Shown: positions 11,399 to 23,385, counted from the stretch's first letter. The stretch: 64,000 bases of DNA from Myxococcales bacterium (GCA_016720595.1 JADKKI010000028.1:1-64000); one strand, 5' to 3'. Notes: a model not told the origin generated them from the letters alone. Numbers and translations are program-made.

Positions 11399-11854
11399 AT
11401 GGCGATGCAAGTGATCCTCACGCAGGACGTCGACAACCTCGGCAAGGCCGGGGAGCTCGTCTCCGTCAAGCCCGGCTTCGGCCGGAACTACCTCGTGCCG
11501 CGCGGCCTCGCCGTCAGCGCCACGGTCCGCAACAAGAACCGCCTCGAGCACGAGAAGGTTCTGATCGAGCGCCGCGTGACCAAGGAGCGGGCGACCGCGA
11601 CCGAGCTCGCAGCGAAGATCAACGTCATGACGCTCCAGTTCGAGCGCAACGTTGGCGAGGACGAGAAGCTGTTCGGCTCGGTGACCAACCGCGACATCCA
11701 GGAGCAGCTGAAGCGCGCCGGTGTCGACATCGATCACCGGATCATCCAGCTCGACACGTCGGTGAAGGCGCTCGGCAAGTACGAGGTGCCCGTGCGCCTC
11801 GCGGCCGGCGTCATCGCGAATCTGAAGTTCTGGGTCGTCGGTAAAGACAAGTGA
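11399..11854 (+). CDS. rplI: 50S ribosomal protein L9
   Basis: L9 (151 residues, normal length) has the N-terminal RNA-binding domain MQVILTQDVDNLGKAGELVS with VKPGFGRNYLVPRGLA, then a long helix and the C-terminal domain ending FWVVGKDK. Starts at ATG 11399 and 11405 are both possible. A strong hairpin follows the stop by seven bases, separating it from dnaB. Confidence 0.96.
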   Translation: MAMQVILTQDVDNLGKAGELVSVKPGFGRNYLVPRGLAVSATVRNKNRLEHEKVLIERRVTKERATATELAAKINVMTLQFERNVGEDEKLFGSVTNRDIQEQLKRAGVDIDHRIIQLDTSVKALGKYEVPVRLAAGVIANLKFWVVGKDK

Positions 11855-11860
11855 GCGCCG

Positions 11861-11897
11861 GGCTCGAGTCGCTCTCTACGTGAGAGCGGTTCGAGCC
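11861..11897 (+). terminator. Strong hairpin between rplI and dnaB (no U-tract)
   Basis: GGCTCGA pairs with TCGAGCC and CGCTCTC with GAGAGCG around a 5-nt loop, with a GT/GT internal loop: 14 base pairs. No T-run follows. It could be a terminator lacking a U-tail, an mRNA 3'-end protector or a partial attenuator before dnaB. The next gene has its own -10-like box. Confidence 0.55.
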
Positions 11898-11932
11898 GAG
11901 CTTCGCAGGTAGGCAGCCCCACCGGGGCGGTG

Positions 11933-11938
11933 TACCTT
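11933..11938 (+). promoter_or_regulatory. Putative -10 box (TACCTT) before dnaB
   Basis: TACCTT ends 7 nt before the dnaB ATG with no ribosome-binding site between. It suggests dnaB is separately transcribed from a leaderless start after the rplI hairpin. Confidence 0.45.
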
Positions 11939-11945
11939 GTCCGCA

Positions 11946-14591
11946 ATGTCACGCGACCGGAGAGTGCTTCCGCACAACCTGGACGCCGAGGCCTCGATCC
12001 TCGGTGGCGTGATCTTGCGCAACGAGGTGCTGACCAACCTCGAGTCCGTGGAGGTCGATGACTTCTACGACATGCGCCACAAGGTGGTGTGGCAGGCGAT
12101 CCGCAACCTCGAGGCGACCGCGAAGCCGATCGATGTCGTGACCCTCGAGGTCGAGATCGAGAAGCAGGGCAAGCTCGATGCGATCGGCGGCATCTCGTTC
12201 CTCGGTGAGCTCGCACTGCGCGTGCCCACCGCGGACAACGTGGCCACGTACGCGGAGATCGTCACCGACAAGCACCAGGCCCGCAAGCTGATGCTCGCGA
12301 CCAACGAGGTCCACGAGCGCGGGTACGAGGATGGCCTCGAGGTCCGCGACTACCTCGATGACGCCGAGGCGAAGATCTTCGAGGTCACGCAGCGCAAGGA
12401 CAAGGCCGGCCCCGAGCCGATCAAGTCGCTGGTCAAGAAGGTGTTCAGCTCGCTCGACGAGCGCTTCAAGTCCGCCGGCGGCATCACCGGCGTGCCGACC
12501 GGGTTCGCCGACCTCGACGCCAAGACCGCCGGCCTGCAGCCGACGGAGCTCATCATCCTCGCGGCACGTCCCGCGATGGGGAAGACCTCGTTCGCGCTGT
12601 CCCTCGCGCAGAACGCAGCCACGTCGGGCGGCTGGCCCTGCCTGGTGTTCTCGCTCGAGATGTCCTCGACCCAGCTCGCCGAGCGCATGCTGTGCTCCGA
12701 GGCGCGCGTCGATTCTTCCGCCCTGCGCCGCGGCCAGCTGCAGCGGCAGGACATGACGAACCTGACCTACGCGGCGGCCACGCTGTCGAAGGCGCCGATC
12801 CTGATCGATGACACCCCCGCCCTGTCGCTGCGCGAGGTCCGCGCGCGCGCGCGCCGGTTCCGCCAGAACAAGGAGCTGTTCGGCGACAAGAAGTTCGGCC
12901 TGATCCTGATCGACTACCTCCAGCTGATGCGCGGCTCTCCGCAGGCCGCGAAGGCCTCGCGCGAGCAGGAGATCAGCGAGATCTCCCGCGGCCTCAAGAG
13001 CCTCGCCAAAGAACTGCACTGCCCGGTGCTCGCGCTCTCGCAGCTCAACCGCTCACTCGAGCAACGCACCGACAAGCGGCCGCAGCTCTCGGATCTTCGT
13101 GAGTGCGTCACCGGCGACACCCTCGTGGCGCTCGCCGATGGGCGCCACGTCCCGATCGAGTCGCTGGTCGGCACCACGCCCGAGGTCATCGCGATGACCC
13201 CGGAGGGCCGGCTCACCACGGCGCACAGCGACAAGGTCTGGTGTGTCGGCACGAAGCCGATCTTCGAAGTGAAGCTGGCGAGCGGACGGAGCATCCGATG
13301 CACCGGCAAGCACCGCCTCTACGGCCCCGACGGATGGAAGCGCGTCGAGGAGCTAGCGGCGGGCGACCGCCTGGCGATCGCCCGCAGGCTCCCCGCGCCC
13401 GCCAAGCCGAAGCGCTGGACTGACGCCCGGGTGGCGCTGCTCGGCCAGCTGATCGGCGACGGCAGCTACCTGAATCAGCAGCCGATGCGTTACACGACGG
13501 AATCCGAGGACAACGCGCAGGCGGTCATCGAAGGCGCGACCGAGCTCGGCTGCACCGTCAAGCGCTACGCGGGTCGGCGAAGCTGGTTCCAGCTGCTGAT
13601 CAGCGGCAACGGAAACCGGTGGCACCCGGCCGGCGTCAACAAGTGGCTGCGCGGGCTCGGGGTGTTCGGGCAGCGTTCGCACGAGAAGCGCGTTCCGAGG
13701 GAAGTGTTCCAGCTCGACAACAAGCAGATCGCGCTGTTCCTGCGGCATCTGTGGGCCACGGATGGCTGCATCTGGAACGCGGTCCACGAGGACAGCTCCC
13801 GCGTCTATCTCGCGACCAGCAGCCTCGGCCTCGCCCACGATGTGGCGACCTTGCTGGCGCGGCTCGATATCGTGGGTCGAATCCGGCAGATCGCACAGGG
13901 CAAGTACAAGCCGCAGCATCCCGTCGACATCTACGGAGTCGAACAGCAACGTCGGTTCATCGAGGTGGTGGGGGCGTATGGCCCGCGCGTCGATCAGGCC
14001 GCAGCTCTCGAATGTTTCCTCGACGAGCAGCCGGTGTCGAACACGAACGTCGACACGCTTCCCATCGAGATCCTCGAGCGCGTGAAGCTCGTGATGGGGC
14101 AGCGTGGCATGGCGCCGATCCAGCTCGCACGCGCCCGAGGGCTCGCGTCCGCTGGAGGCATGTTCCGTCACGCACCCTCGCGCCCGCTCGTCGCCCGCTA
14201 CGCGGCCATCCTTGGTGACGATCAGCTCGCCCAGCGCGCAACCGACGATCTGTTCTGGGATCGCATCAAGTCGATCGAGCCTGCTGGCGAGGAGCCCGTG
14301 TTCGATCTGACCGTCCCGGAATTGAAAAGCTGGATCGCAAATAACGCTGTTATTTCACATAATTCGGGCGCAATTGAACAGGACGCCGACGTCATCATGT
14401 TCATCTACCGCGACGTCGTCTACAACAAGGACGCCGAGAACCCGAACGTCGCCGAGGTCATCCTCGGCAAGAATCGTCACGGCGCGACCGGCATGGTCGA
14501 GACCCACTTCGAGGGTCGCTACACGCGGTTCGAGAACCTGTCGCAGCGAACCGACGGCGGTGGCGGTGGCGGCGGCGGTGGCGGCTATTAG
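11946..14591 (+). CDS. dnaB: Replicative DNA helicase DnaB containing an intein
   Basis: DnaB is the hexameric replication-fork helicase. Of 881 residues, 386 (N-extein) plus 75 (C-extein) make the mature 461-residue helicase; residues 387-806 are an intein. N-extein features are [14 protein letters not shown], the Walker [21 protein letters not shown] and [11 protein letters not shown] ending SDLRE; the C-extein resumes [17 protein letters not shown]. The C-terminus is an unusual Gly-rich tail. ATG 11946 is preferred over the upstream TTG because it gives the normal [11 protein letters not shown] start and sits 7 nt after TACCTT. The gene is convergent with, and overlaps by 4 nt, the minus-strand PEGA gene. 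Confidence 0.97.
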   Translation: MSRDRRVLPHNLDAEASILGGVILRNEVLTNLESVEVDDFYDMRHKVVWQAIRNLEATAKPIDVVTLEVEIEKQGKLDAIGGISFLGELALRVPTADNVATYAEIVTDKHQARKLMLATNEVHERGYEDGLEVRDYLDDAEAKIFEVTQRKDKAGPEPIKSLVKKVFSSLDERFKSAGGITGVPTGFADLDAKTAGLQPTELIILAARPAMGKTSFALSLAQNAATSGGWPCLVFSLEMSSTQLAERMLCSEARVDSSALRRGQLQRQDMTNLTYAAATLSKAPILIDDTPALSLREVRARARRFRQNKELFGDKKFGLILIDYLQLMRGSPQAAKASREQEISEISRGLKSLAKELHCPVLALSQLNRSLEQRTDKRPQLSDLRECVTGDTLVALADGRHVPIESLVGTTPEVIAMTPEGRLTTAHSDKVWCVGTKPIFEVKLASGRSIRCTGKHRLYGPDGWKRVEELAAGDRLAIARRLPAPAKPKRWTDARVALLGQLIGDGSYLNQQPMRYTTESEDNAQAVIEGATELGCTVKRYAGRRSWFQLLISGNGNRWHPAGVNKWLRGLGVFGQRSHEKRVPREVFQLDNKQIALFLRHLWATDGCIWNAVHEDSSRVYLATSSLGLAHDVATLLARLDIVGRIRQIAQGKYKPQHPVDIYGVEQQRRFIEVVGAYGPRVDQAAALECFLDEQPVSNTNVDTLPIEILERVKLVMGQRGMAPIQLARARGLASAGGMFRHAPSRPLVARYAAILGDDQLAQRATDDLFWDRIKSIEPAGEEPVFDLTVPELKSWIANNAVISHNSGAIEQDADVIMFIYRDVVYNKDAENPNVAEVILGKNRHGATGMVETHFEGRYTRFENLSQRTDGGGGGGGGGGY
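13104..14363 (+). mobile_element. DnaB intein with DOD (LAGLIDADG) homing endonuclease domain
   Basis: The 420-residue intein begins with Cys ([17 protein letters not shown], block A), has a TGKH block B, and ends AVISHN before extein Ser, the expected splice junction. Two endonuclease motifs are intact: [11 protein letters not shown] and [11 protein letters not shown], each with an acidic residue. It sits between SDLRE and SGAIEQDAD, the site used by the Synechocystis and Rhodothermus DnaB inteins. The 3' end (about 14321-14380) is strikingly AT-rich for this genome, and the bias continues into the first six extein codons, pointing to acquisition by homing with co-conversion of flanking DNA. 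Confidence 0.96.
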
Positions 14592-15903
14592 AACTTCTTC
14601 GCGACCGACGCGGCTCCGCCGGCGGGGACGTCGACCTCGGCGGTCTTGGCCTTGCGCGAGGTGATCTCGAGCAGCGTGATCTTGTGGCTGCCCGGGGACA
14701 GGCTCAACGTCTTCGGCGTCATCTGGTTGGTCGAGCGGCCATCGACGTAGATCAGCGCGGACGGGCTGCTGGTGATCGTGAGCTTGCCGGGGCCGGTGCC
14801 CGAGCCCTTCGCCGGGGACCGGGTCTTCGTGGGCTCGGCGAGCGCGACGGCGATCGGATCGGCGCCGCGCCGCGGCTTCGCAGCAGCGACCGGCTTGGGC
14901 TCGGCGCGCGCGACGCGGGCCATGGTGCGCGACGACGCGACGACGACGATGACGACGATGACCGCGATGATGACCGCTTGCTCGCGCGGTGGTGCTTGAC
15001 CACGGTGGTCGGCGCCATCTCGATCTCGGCTTCTGCGTCTGCGTCGGCTGCGACATCCGCGGCAGCGACGACCTCGCTGGTCGGCTCGGCCGCCACCTCG
15101 GCTACGGGCGCGACCGTGGCGACCGGCGCGACCGCCGCGACCTCGGCGACGGGTACGACCGCGGCGCCCGCGGCCGCCTCGGGTACCGGCGACGCGACGG
15201 GCGCTGGTGGTGACTCGACCGCCGGCGGCGACACCGTCATCACGATCGGGACCTCGCGCTTGTGGCCGCCCTGCCCGTTGTGGACGACGTAGCCGCCGAC
15301 GAACATCATCACGACCGCGAGGCCGGCGAACGGCAACGCGAGCTGCGACAGGATCGCGCGCAGCTCTCGCAACTCTCCGGCCGTGCCGGGTTCGGGCTCG
15401 GCGGCGGGAGGCGGCAGCGCCGCGACGCGCACGGTCTCGAGTCGATCGAACGGCCCTGCCGAGCGTGGCGGCGGCGCCTGGCGCGCGTGCCACTCCATCG
15501 CGGGGAGCGGGTCGTACTGCGCGACGCGCTCGGTGGCATCGACGGACGCGTGATACGGCATCGGAGGCAGCGGCGCCGGCGTCGGATACGCGTACTGCGG
15601 GAGGATCGGCTGCGGCATCGGCTGCGGCTGTGGCAACTGCTGCGGAGCGCTGCCCGCCGCGAACCTCGCCATCGCATGCGGATCCACCTGGGTCTCGGAG
15701 TCATCGTCCGCGTAGTCCTCGATCGGGACCGCGGGTGGCGTGGCATTCGGCGCGCGGCGACGTGGCAGCGGCGCCGGCATCGCGTGGGCTGGGGGCGCGG
15801 TCACGAACAGGTGGTCGTGCGCGACGTCCTCGCCGTGGTCGATGATCCGCCCCTGGACGAGGTGGATCAGGTCGTTGATCGCGGTCGATTCTTGCTTCGC
15901 CAT
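14588..15903 (-). pseudogene. Membrane-anchored PEGA-domain protein, apparently frameshifted
   Basis: From ATG 15903 (CGGAG upstream) the frame gives MAKQESTAINDLIHLVQGRI, a long Pro/Ala-rich region, a membrane segment LPFAGLAVVMMFVGGYVV (near residue 190) and another Ala/Pro/Val-rich stretch. Around 14930-14990 the frame enters a TCG/TCA repeat reading poly-Ser and becomes implausible. A second frame from the same point gives ARVARAEPKPVAAAKPRR and a PEGA domain (KLTITSSPSALIYVDGRS, LSPGSHKITL) ending at 14588. The intact protein would thus be a cytoplasmic-linker, membrane and PEGA protein of about 437 residues. It may be a genuine mutation, a slippage site or a base-call error. It overlaps dnaB's end on the opposite strand. 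Confidence 0.7.
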
Positions 15904-16063
15904 GTCAACTCCGGCCACGGAGGGCTGCATGGGATGGACCACATGAGGCGTGCGCAATCTCGGTGGGTTCGCTAGGGATCTGTGGCTGGCGAGCCTGCGC
16001 TGGCAACCCGACCTGCCGGAGACTCTCGAACCCAGCAACGCGCAACCACACGCTTTCATGGGA

Positions 16064-16069
16064 TAAGAT
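16064..16069 (+). promoter_or_regulatory. Putative -10 box (TAAGAT) of a leaderless promoter
   Basis: TAAGAT ends 6 nt before the GTG of the Ser/Thr kinase gene, in the 172-bp gap shared with the divergent PEGA gene. Confidence 0.5.
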
Positions 16070-16075
16070 GACGAC

Positions 16076-17626
16076 GTGCCGAATCCCCAGCCCGGAACGA
16101 TCCTGGGCGCCTATCGCGTCGAGGGAACGCTCGGCTCGGGCTCGATGGGTGAGGTGTTCAAAGGCGTCGACACCGGCCTCAATCGCCGCGTCGCGATCAA
16201 GATCCTCAGCGAGAAGCACAAGGACAGCCCGGAGCTCCGCGCGCGGTTCGTGCGCGAAGGCCGCGCGGTCGCCGCGATCAGTCACCCGAACGTCGTGCAG
16301 GTGTTCGCGAACGGCCAGTTCGACGAGCGCCCGTACATCGCGATGGAGCTCCTCGACGGCACCGATCTCGGCACGACGATCGAGAAGAAGGGCCCGCTCG
16401 ATTCGCTGTCCGCCGCGCACGCGGTGCTCGATGCCGCGCAGGGGCTCGCCGCCGCTGCGAAGGCCGGCCTGATCCATCGCGACGTCAAGCCCTCGAACCT
16501 CGTGCGCCAGAGCGATGGTCGCGTGAAGGTCACCGACTTCGGCCTCGCCAAGCCCGTCGATCCGGGCGCCGAGCCGGCGCTCACCGCGATGGGCGTCGTC
16601 GTCGGGACGCCCGACTACATCGCGCCCGAGCAGGCGCGCGGCGAAGCGATCGACGAGCGCGTCGACATCTATGCGCTCGGCGGCACGCTGTACTTCCTCC
16701 TCGTCGGGATCCCTCCGTTCCGCACGGGCAAGCCGCAGGAGGACAAGTACCTGAAGGTCGTCGCACGGCACCTGCGCAATCCCGCGCCCGATGCGGCGGT
16801 GGCCAACCCATCGGTGGATCCCGAGCTCGCCGCGCTCGCACGCACGATGATGGGCAAGAAGCCCGCCGAGCGGCCGAACTACCCCGAGCTCATCGAGCAG
16901 CTCTCGGGGATCGTCGCGCGCCTCGATCCCGGCTCGGTCCCGATGCTGATCAACTCGGCGCGTGAACGCTCGCGCCCGAACATGATCCTGTCGCCCGACG
17001 GCGGCGCGCCGCTACAGAGCGCGCTCGATCAATCGGCGACGATCAGCGATGGCGGGCACGACTTCGCGACCCCGCGCGCGTTCCCGGGCTGGCTCGTGTT
17101 CGTCACGCTCGCGAGCCTCGCGCTGTTCGCGGCCGGCCTCGTGGTGTATCTGCGCCGCGGCACGGGCTCCTCCCCAGGAACCGCACCGCCCACGCCGGCC
17201 GACGCCGCGGTGTCTGCCGGAAGCGCCGATGCGGGCGCCAAGCCGGTGGCCCCGATCGGGATGCTCGCGGTGAAGAAGGCCGACGGCACGGTCGCGTTCT
17301 ATGTCGATGCGCAGCCGCTGGCCGTCAGCGTGTTCAAGAAGTTCGATCCGAAGCACGAGCAGGACGGCAAGCCCGACGCGCCGGTGGTCAACGTCTCGTA
17401 CAACCAGGCCCGGTCCTACGTGACCACCCGTGGTGGTCGGTTGATGACGAGCGCCGAGTGGGAGGCGGCCGCGGTCACCCCGGGCTTCATCATGCCGCCC
17501 AGCATCCTCGAGTGGGTGGACTCGCCCGACGAGAAGAACAAGACCGCGCGCTCCCATGGCAAGACCGTGATCCGGGCCGACGAGACCCAGAAGGACGTCA
17601 CGTTCCGCATGGCCCGGAACCCCTGA
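16076..17626 (+). CDS. Transmembrane Ser/Thr protein kinase with degenerate FGE-sulfatase-like sensor domain
   Basis: The 516-residue protein has a PknB-type kinase: [11 protein letters not shown] loop, VAIKIL lysine, HRDVKPSN (catalytic Asp near residue 136), DFGLAKP and [14 protein letters not shown] membrane helix lies at about 336-358 ([20 protein letters not shown]). The C-terminal ~130 residues, outside the membrane, carry pieces of the formylglycine-generating-enzyme fold: [35 protein letters not shown] and FRMAR. This domain is much shorter than a full FGE domain and has no Cys, so it is probably a binding or sensing module, not an enzyme. It is divergent from the PEGA gene. Confidence 0.92.
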   Translation: MPNPQPGTILGAYRVEGTLGSGSMGEVFKGVDTGLNRRVAIKILSEKHKDSPELRARFVREGRAVAAISHPNVVQVFANGQFDERPYIAMELLDGTDLGTTIEKKGPLDSLSAAHAVLDAAQGLAAAAKAGLIHRDVKPSNLVRQSDGRVKVTDFGLAKPVDPGAEPALTAMGVVVGTPDYIAPEQARGEAIDERVDIYALGGTLYFLLVGIPPFRTGKPQEDKYLKVVARHLRNPAPDAAVANPSVDPELAALARTMMGKKPAERPNYPELIEQLSGIVARLDPGSVPMLINSARERSRPNMILSPDGGAPLQSALDQSATISDGGHDFATPRAFPGWLVFVTLASLALFAAGLVVYLRRGTGSSPGTAPPTPADAAVSAGSADAGAKPVAPIGMLAVKKADGTVAFYVDAQPLAVSVFKKFDPKHEQDGKPDAPVVNVSYNQARSYVTTRGGRLMTSAEWEAAAVTPGFIMPPSILEWVDSPDEKNKTARSHGKTVIRADETQKDVTFRMARNP

Positions 17627-17679
17627 GATCACGCCCCGGTACAGCCCGGGGGCGCTTCCTCGCCCGGTCGCTCGGGGCG

Positions 17680-17685
17680 TATAGT
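17680..17685 (+). promoter_or_regulatory. Putative -10 box (TATAGT) before deoC
   Basis: TATAGT ends 9 nt before the deoC ATG and would drive the five-gene nucleoside operon. It is close to the consensus TATAAT. Confidence 0.55.
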
Positions 17686-17694
17686 TCCGCGGGT

Positions 17695-19943
<2,249 letters not shown>

Positions 19944-19947
<4 letters not shown>

Positions 19948-20801
19948 GTGGCGAGCCGGTCGACACGCTGTACGACCGCGTCCAGGCGGCGGTGACAGCG
20001 GTGCGCAAGCGCACCGACTTCGTCCCGCAGGTCGGGCTGATCCTCGGCTCGGGGCTCGGCGGCTTCGCGGACTCGCTCGAGCAGCCGGTCGCGATCGACT
20101 ACGGAGACCTCCCGCACTTCCCGCGCTCCCACGTGGCGGGTCACAAGGGGCGGCTCGTGCTCGGCCGCCGCAGTGGCGCCGCGTGCGTGGCGATGCAGGG
20201 TCGCGTGCACATGTACGAGGGTCACAGCGCCGCGGTCGCCGCGTTCCCGGCCCGCGTGCTGATCGCGCTCGGCGCCAAGATCGTGATCGTCACCAACGCC
20301 GCGGGCGGGCTCAACCCGTGGTGGTCGCCGGGCACGTTGATGCTGATCCGCGATCACGTCGACTTCCTCCGCGATCACGCGCTGCGCGGCCCCAACGACG
20401 ACCGGCTCGGGCCCCGGTTCCCCGACATGACCACCGCGTACGCGCCGGAGCTGCGCGCGCTCGTCAAGGACGTGGCCGCCAAGGCGAGCATCCCGCTCCA
20501 GGAGGGCGTCTACGTCGCGATGCCCGGCCCGACGTACGAGACGCCCGCCGAGGTCAAGATGCTGCAGACGATCGGCGCGGACGCCACCGGCATGTCGACG
20601 GTGCCCGAGGTCTGCGTCGCGCGACACATGGGCGCGCGCGTGATCGGCATCTCGTGCATCACCAACCAGGCCGCCGGCATCACCGGCGCGGCGCTGTCGC
20701 ACGACGAGGTCACCGAGACCGCGACCCGGGTCCGGGCGACGTTCGAGGGGCTGCTCGATGGCATCCTCGCGGCGCTCGCCACCCGAGGAGAGCTCGCGTG
20801 A
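19944..20801 (+). CDS. punA: Purine-nucleoside phosphorylase (trimeric, PNP class)
   Basis: PNP phosphorolyses inosine, guanosine and their deoxy forms. The 285-residue protein has the phosphate-binding GLILGSGLGGFAD, GHKGRLVLGR, MQGRVHMYEGH, VTNAAGGLNPWWSPGTLM and ADATGMSTVPEV motifs, and the length of the trimeric class. ATGA overlap with deoA and GTGA overlap with cdd show tight coupling. Confidence 0.95.
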
Positions 20802-21202
20802 GCAAGGACGATCTGGTCGGCAAGGCGATCGAGGCGCAGCGCGGCGCCTATGCGCCGTACTCGAAGTTTCGCGTCGGCGCCGCGATCCGCGTCAGCGGCC
20901 AGGTGTTCACAGGGGCCAACATCGAGAACGCCTCGTACGGGCTCTCGATGTGCGCCGAGCGGACCGCGATCTATGCCGCGGTCAATCACGGCGCGCTCGA
21001 GCTGCAGGAGGTCGTCGTGTCCACCGATGCCTCGCCGCCGTCCTCGCCGTGCGGCGCGTGCCGTCAGGTCCTGCTCGAGTTCGCCGCCGATCCCGCGAAC
21101 GTCACCGTCACGTCGGTGAACCCCGCCGGTGAGCACCGGAGCTGGACCCTCGCGCAGCTGATCCCCGATGGCTTCAACGGCCGCGAGCTCCCGCCCACGT
21201 GA
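20798..21202 (+). CDS. cdd: Cytidine deaminase
   Basis: Cdd deaminates cytidine and deoxycytidine to uridine forms that deoA can use. The 134-residue protein is of the homotetrameric type with a zinc site formed by the Cys in GLSMCAERTAI (which also provides the catalytic Glu) and SSPCGACRQVL. AYAPYSKFRVGAA and FTGANIENASYG are also present. It starts at GTG overlapping the punA stop and overlaps the next gene by 4 nt. Confidence 0.96.
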   Translation: MSKDDLVGKAIEAQRGAYAPYSKFRVGAAIRVSGQVFTGANIENASYGLSMCAERTAIYAAVNHGALELQEVVVSTDASPPSSPCGACRQVLLEFAADPANVTVTSVNPAGEHRSWTLAQLIPDGFNGRELPPT

Positions 21203-22527
21203 GTGAGCTGATCCTGAGAGGCGGGACGATCCTGACGATCGACCCGGCGCACCGCGTGCTGGCCGGCGATGTCGCCAGCGTCGATGGCGTGCTCGTCCAC
21301 GTGGGCGGCACCTATACGCCGCAGACCTCGGACTACCAGATCGTCGATTGCGCGGGCTGCATCGTGATGCCCGGCCTGGTCCAGGCGCACGTCCACACCT
21401 GCCAGACGCTCGCGCGCGGCCGCGCCGATGACATGGAGCTGCTCGACTGGCTGCGCACCGTGATCTGGCCGTACGAGGGCAAGCTCGACGAGGCCGCGGC
21501 CACTGCGAGCGGCGAGCTGGCGTGCGCAGAGCTCCTGCTCGGCGGCACGACGTCCATCCTCGACATGGGCACGGTCCATCACACGGACCAGATCTTCGCC
21601 GCTGCCGAGCGCTCCGGGATCCGCGCGACGATCGGCAAGGCGATGATGGACGCCGACGATCCGCAGATCCCGGTGGGGCTCCGCGAGTCCACGCACGGCT
21701 CTCTCGATGCCTCCGCGAAGCTCATCGCGCGCTGGCACGGCGCCGCCGAGGGCCGCCTGCGCTATGCGTACGCGCCGCGGTTCGTGCTGTCCTGCACCGA
21801 CGAGCTGCTCCGCGAGGTGGGCGTGCAGGCACGCGCGAAGGGCGTCCGGATCCACACGCACGCGAGCGAGAACCAGGGCGAGATCGCGCTGGTCCGCCAG
21901 CGGTTCGGCAAGGACAACATCCTGGTGCTCGACGAGCTCGGCCTGCTGGGCGAGCACACGTGCATCGCGCACTGCATCCACCTCTCCACGGAGGAGAAGC
22001 GGCTGCTCGCGGAGCGCGGCGCCCACGTGTGCCACTGCCCGTCATCGAACCTGAAGCTCGCGTCGGGCCTCTGCCCCGTGCCCGAGCTGATCGCGGCGGG
22101 CGTCGCCGTGGCACTGGGAGCGGATGGTGCGCCGTGCAACAACAACCTCGATGGGTTCCTCGAGCTCCGGCTCGCGGCGCTCCTTCACAAGCCCCGGTTC
22201 GGGCCGCGCGCCCTGCCCGCGCCCGAGGTCGTGCGGCTGGCGACCCTGGGAGGCGCCGCCGCGCTCGGCCTGGCCGACACCATCGGTTCGCTTGAGCTCG
22301 GCAAGCGCGCGGACGTGATCGCGGTGGACGTCAACGCCCTCCACACCGTGCCCACGGGATCACCCTGGTCGACGATCGCGTATGCCGCGCAGGCGTGCGA
22401 CGTACGTCACGTCGCCGTCGATGGGAAGCTCGTGGTCCACGACCGCGCGCTGCAGACGCTCGACGTCGGGAAGGTCCGAGATCGCGCGCGTATGGCCGCC
22501 CAGCGGCTATTTCCCCTGGTTCCGTAA
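21199..22527 (+). CDS. Amidohydrolase, adenosine-type deaminase (MTA/SAH or 5'-deoxyadenosine deaminase-like)
   Basis: The 442-residue protein belongs to the metal-dependent amidohydrolase family that includes MTA/SAH deaminase and guanine deaminase. Metal ligands are visible: MPGLVQAHVHTCQT (HxH), HTHASENQGE, AHCIHLS and GADGAPCNNNLD. The NNNLD loop is typical of the SAH/MTA deaminase group. Being last in a nucleoside catabolic operon fits deamination of adenosine-like nucleosides to inosine-like products for punA; exact substrate is inference. It overlaps cdd by 4 nt. Confidence 0.88.
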   Translation: MSELILRGGTILTIDPAHRVLAGDVASVDGVLVHVGGTYTPQTSDYQIVDCAGCIVMPGLVQAHVHTCQTLARGRADDMELLDWLRTVIWPYEGKLDEAAATASGELACAELLLGGTTSILDMGTVHHTDQIFAAAERSGIRATIGKAMMDADDPQIPVGLRESTHGSLDASAKLIARWHGAAEGRLRYAYAPRFVLSCTDELLREVGVQARAKGVRIHTHASENQGEIALVRQRFGKDNILVLDELGLLGEHTCIAHCIHLSTEEKRLLAERGAHVCHCPSSNLKLASGLCPVPELIAAGVAVALGADGAPCNNNLDGFLELRLAALLHKPRFGPRALPAPEVVRLATLGGAAALGLADTIGSLELGKRADVIAVDVNALHTVPTGSPWSTIAYAAQACDVRHVAVDGKLVVHDRALQTLDVGKVRDRARMAAQRLFPLVP

Positions 22528-22631
22528 GCCCCTACGTAACTGGACGGATCGGGAGGTGCGTGGTACACGAATCACACGTTCGAACGGGGGTCGCTGGGAG
22601 CGGCCGAGGGCGAGCGCACCCTGGAGTCACC

Positions 22632-22883
22632 ATGGAAACGCTACGCCTGCGCGGAAATCCTGATCGCATCTTCATCTCGGTCGACGAGAGCACCGGGAAG
22701 TCGACGGTCTCGTTCTTCCCCACCGACTGCGGCTCCCCGTTCCAGCACGACGATGACCGCGATGGACAGCGCGCCCTGAAGGACGCGAAGTCGATCGTCG
22801 CGAAGTACCCGACCTGCTCGATCCACGGCCCGCACTTCCACGCCGCGCGTCCGCCCAAGGCCCGCCCGCGTAAGCGCGCGTAG
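22632..22883 (+). CDS. Small hypothetical protein
   Basis: An 83-residue protein starting METLRLRGNPDRIFISVDES, with GGAG six bases upstream. It contains one Cys in TDCGSPFQHDDDRDGQ, another in PTCSIHGPHFH, several His residues and a basic tail ending ARPRKRA. I do not recognise a family. It lies 104 nt after the nucleoside operon and converges with the damaged macro-domain gene, 3 bases between stops. Confidence 0.55.
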   Translation: METLRLRGNPDRIFISVDESTGKSTVSFFPTDCGSPFQHDDDRDGQRALKDAKSIVAKYPTCSIHGPHFHAARPPKARPRKRA

Positions 22884-22886
22884 GCT

Positions 22887-23378
22887 TCACGTCATTCGTA
22901 GTGCCGCGTGAACGCGGTGGATCTGGTCGAAAGATGGGATCCGCGCCGGTTTCCGCACTTGCTCCAGCGCGACCCGCATCTGGGCGGCGCAGCGGGCCGG
23001 CTCCATGCCACCGATTCCGGTGGCGAGCCCGCAGCACACCAGTGAGCGGATCGGGGGGGGGGGGGGGACCCAGGAGCGTTGAGGAGGAGCAAGGGGCGTG
23101 GCGCCACCACAGCCAGGGCCAGCGTGCTCCCGGACCACACTCGGGGAGCTCACCAGGTGCTCGTGCTGTGCGTCCCGGACGTCGAATCCGAGGGTGTCTC
23201 GGATGACGAGATCGAGCCCACCATCCATGATCCCGAAGCTGTTCGCCGGGCTCACCATCGCGTCGGCCGGCGTCGCGAAGTAGTCGCCTTCGATCACCTC
23301 GACGTTCTCGACATCCGCGAACGTCCGCTCCCAGGCACGGACCGTGGGAGCGTGGTGGTCGACCAGCCGGATCATCAT
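22887..23378 (-). pseudogene. Macro-domain protein with scrambled central region
   Basis: The start ATG 23378 lies 7 nt after TATGGT. The N-terminal half is a recognisable macro domain (ADAMVSPANSFGIMDGGLD with the ADP-ribose-binding Asn/Gly loop), and the C-terminal part (LVCCGLATGIGGMEPARCA) is also family-like and in the same frame. Between them, about 23050-23160, the reading frame gives a Pro-rich stretch unrelated to macro domains. Other frames there show fragments such as GELP and LLLLNAPG, suggesting compensating indels, and a run of 15 Gs lies inside. Either the gene is broken or the sequence is wrong here. An intact protein would bind ADP-ribose. Confidence 0.6.
23053..23067. repeat. 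Homopolymer run of 15 G
   Basis: The run sits inside the scrambled part of the macro-domain gene. Such runs are unstable and hard to sequence; it is the likely cause of the local frame damage or a marker of poor assembly. Confidence 0.9.
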
Positions 23379-23385
23379 GGTGTCC

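Noticed and set aside
22887..23378. Macro domain next to small genes as a toxin-antitoxin or ADP-ribosylation defence system
   Set aside because: No partner ADP-ribosyltransferase is visible and the gene itself is damaged, so no system can be supported.
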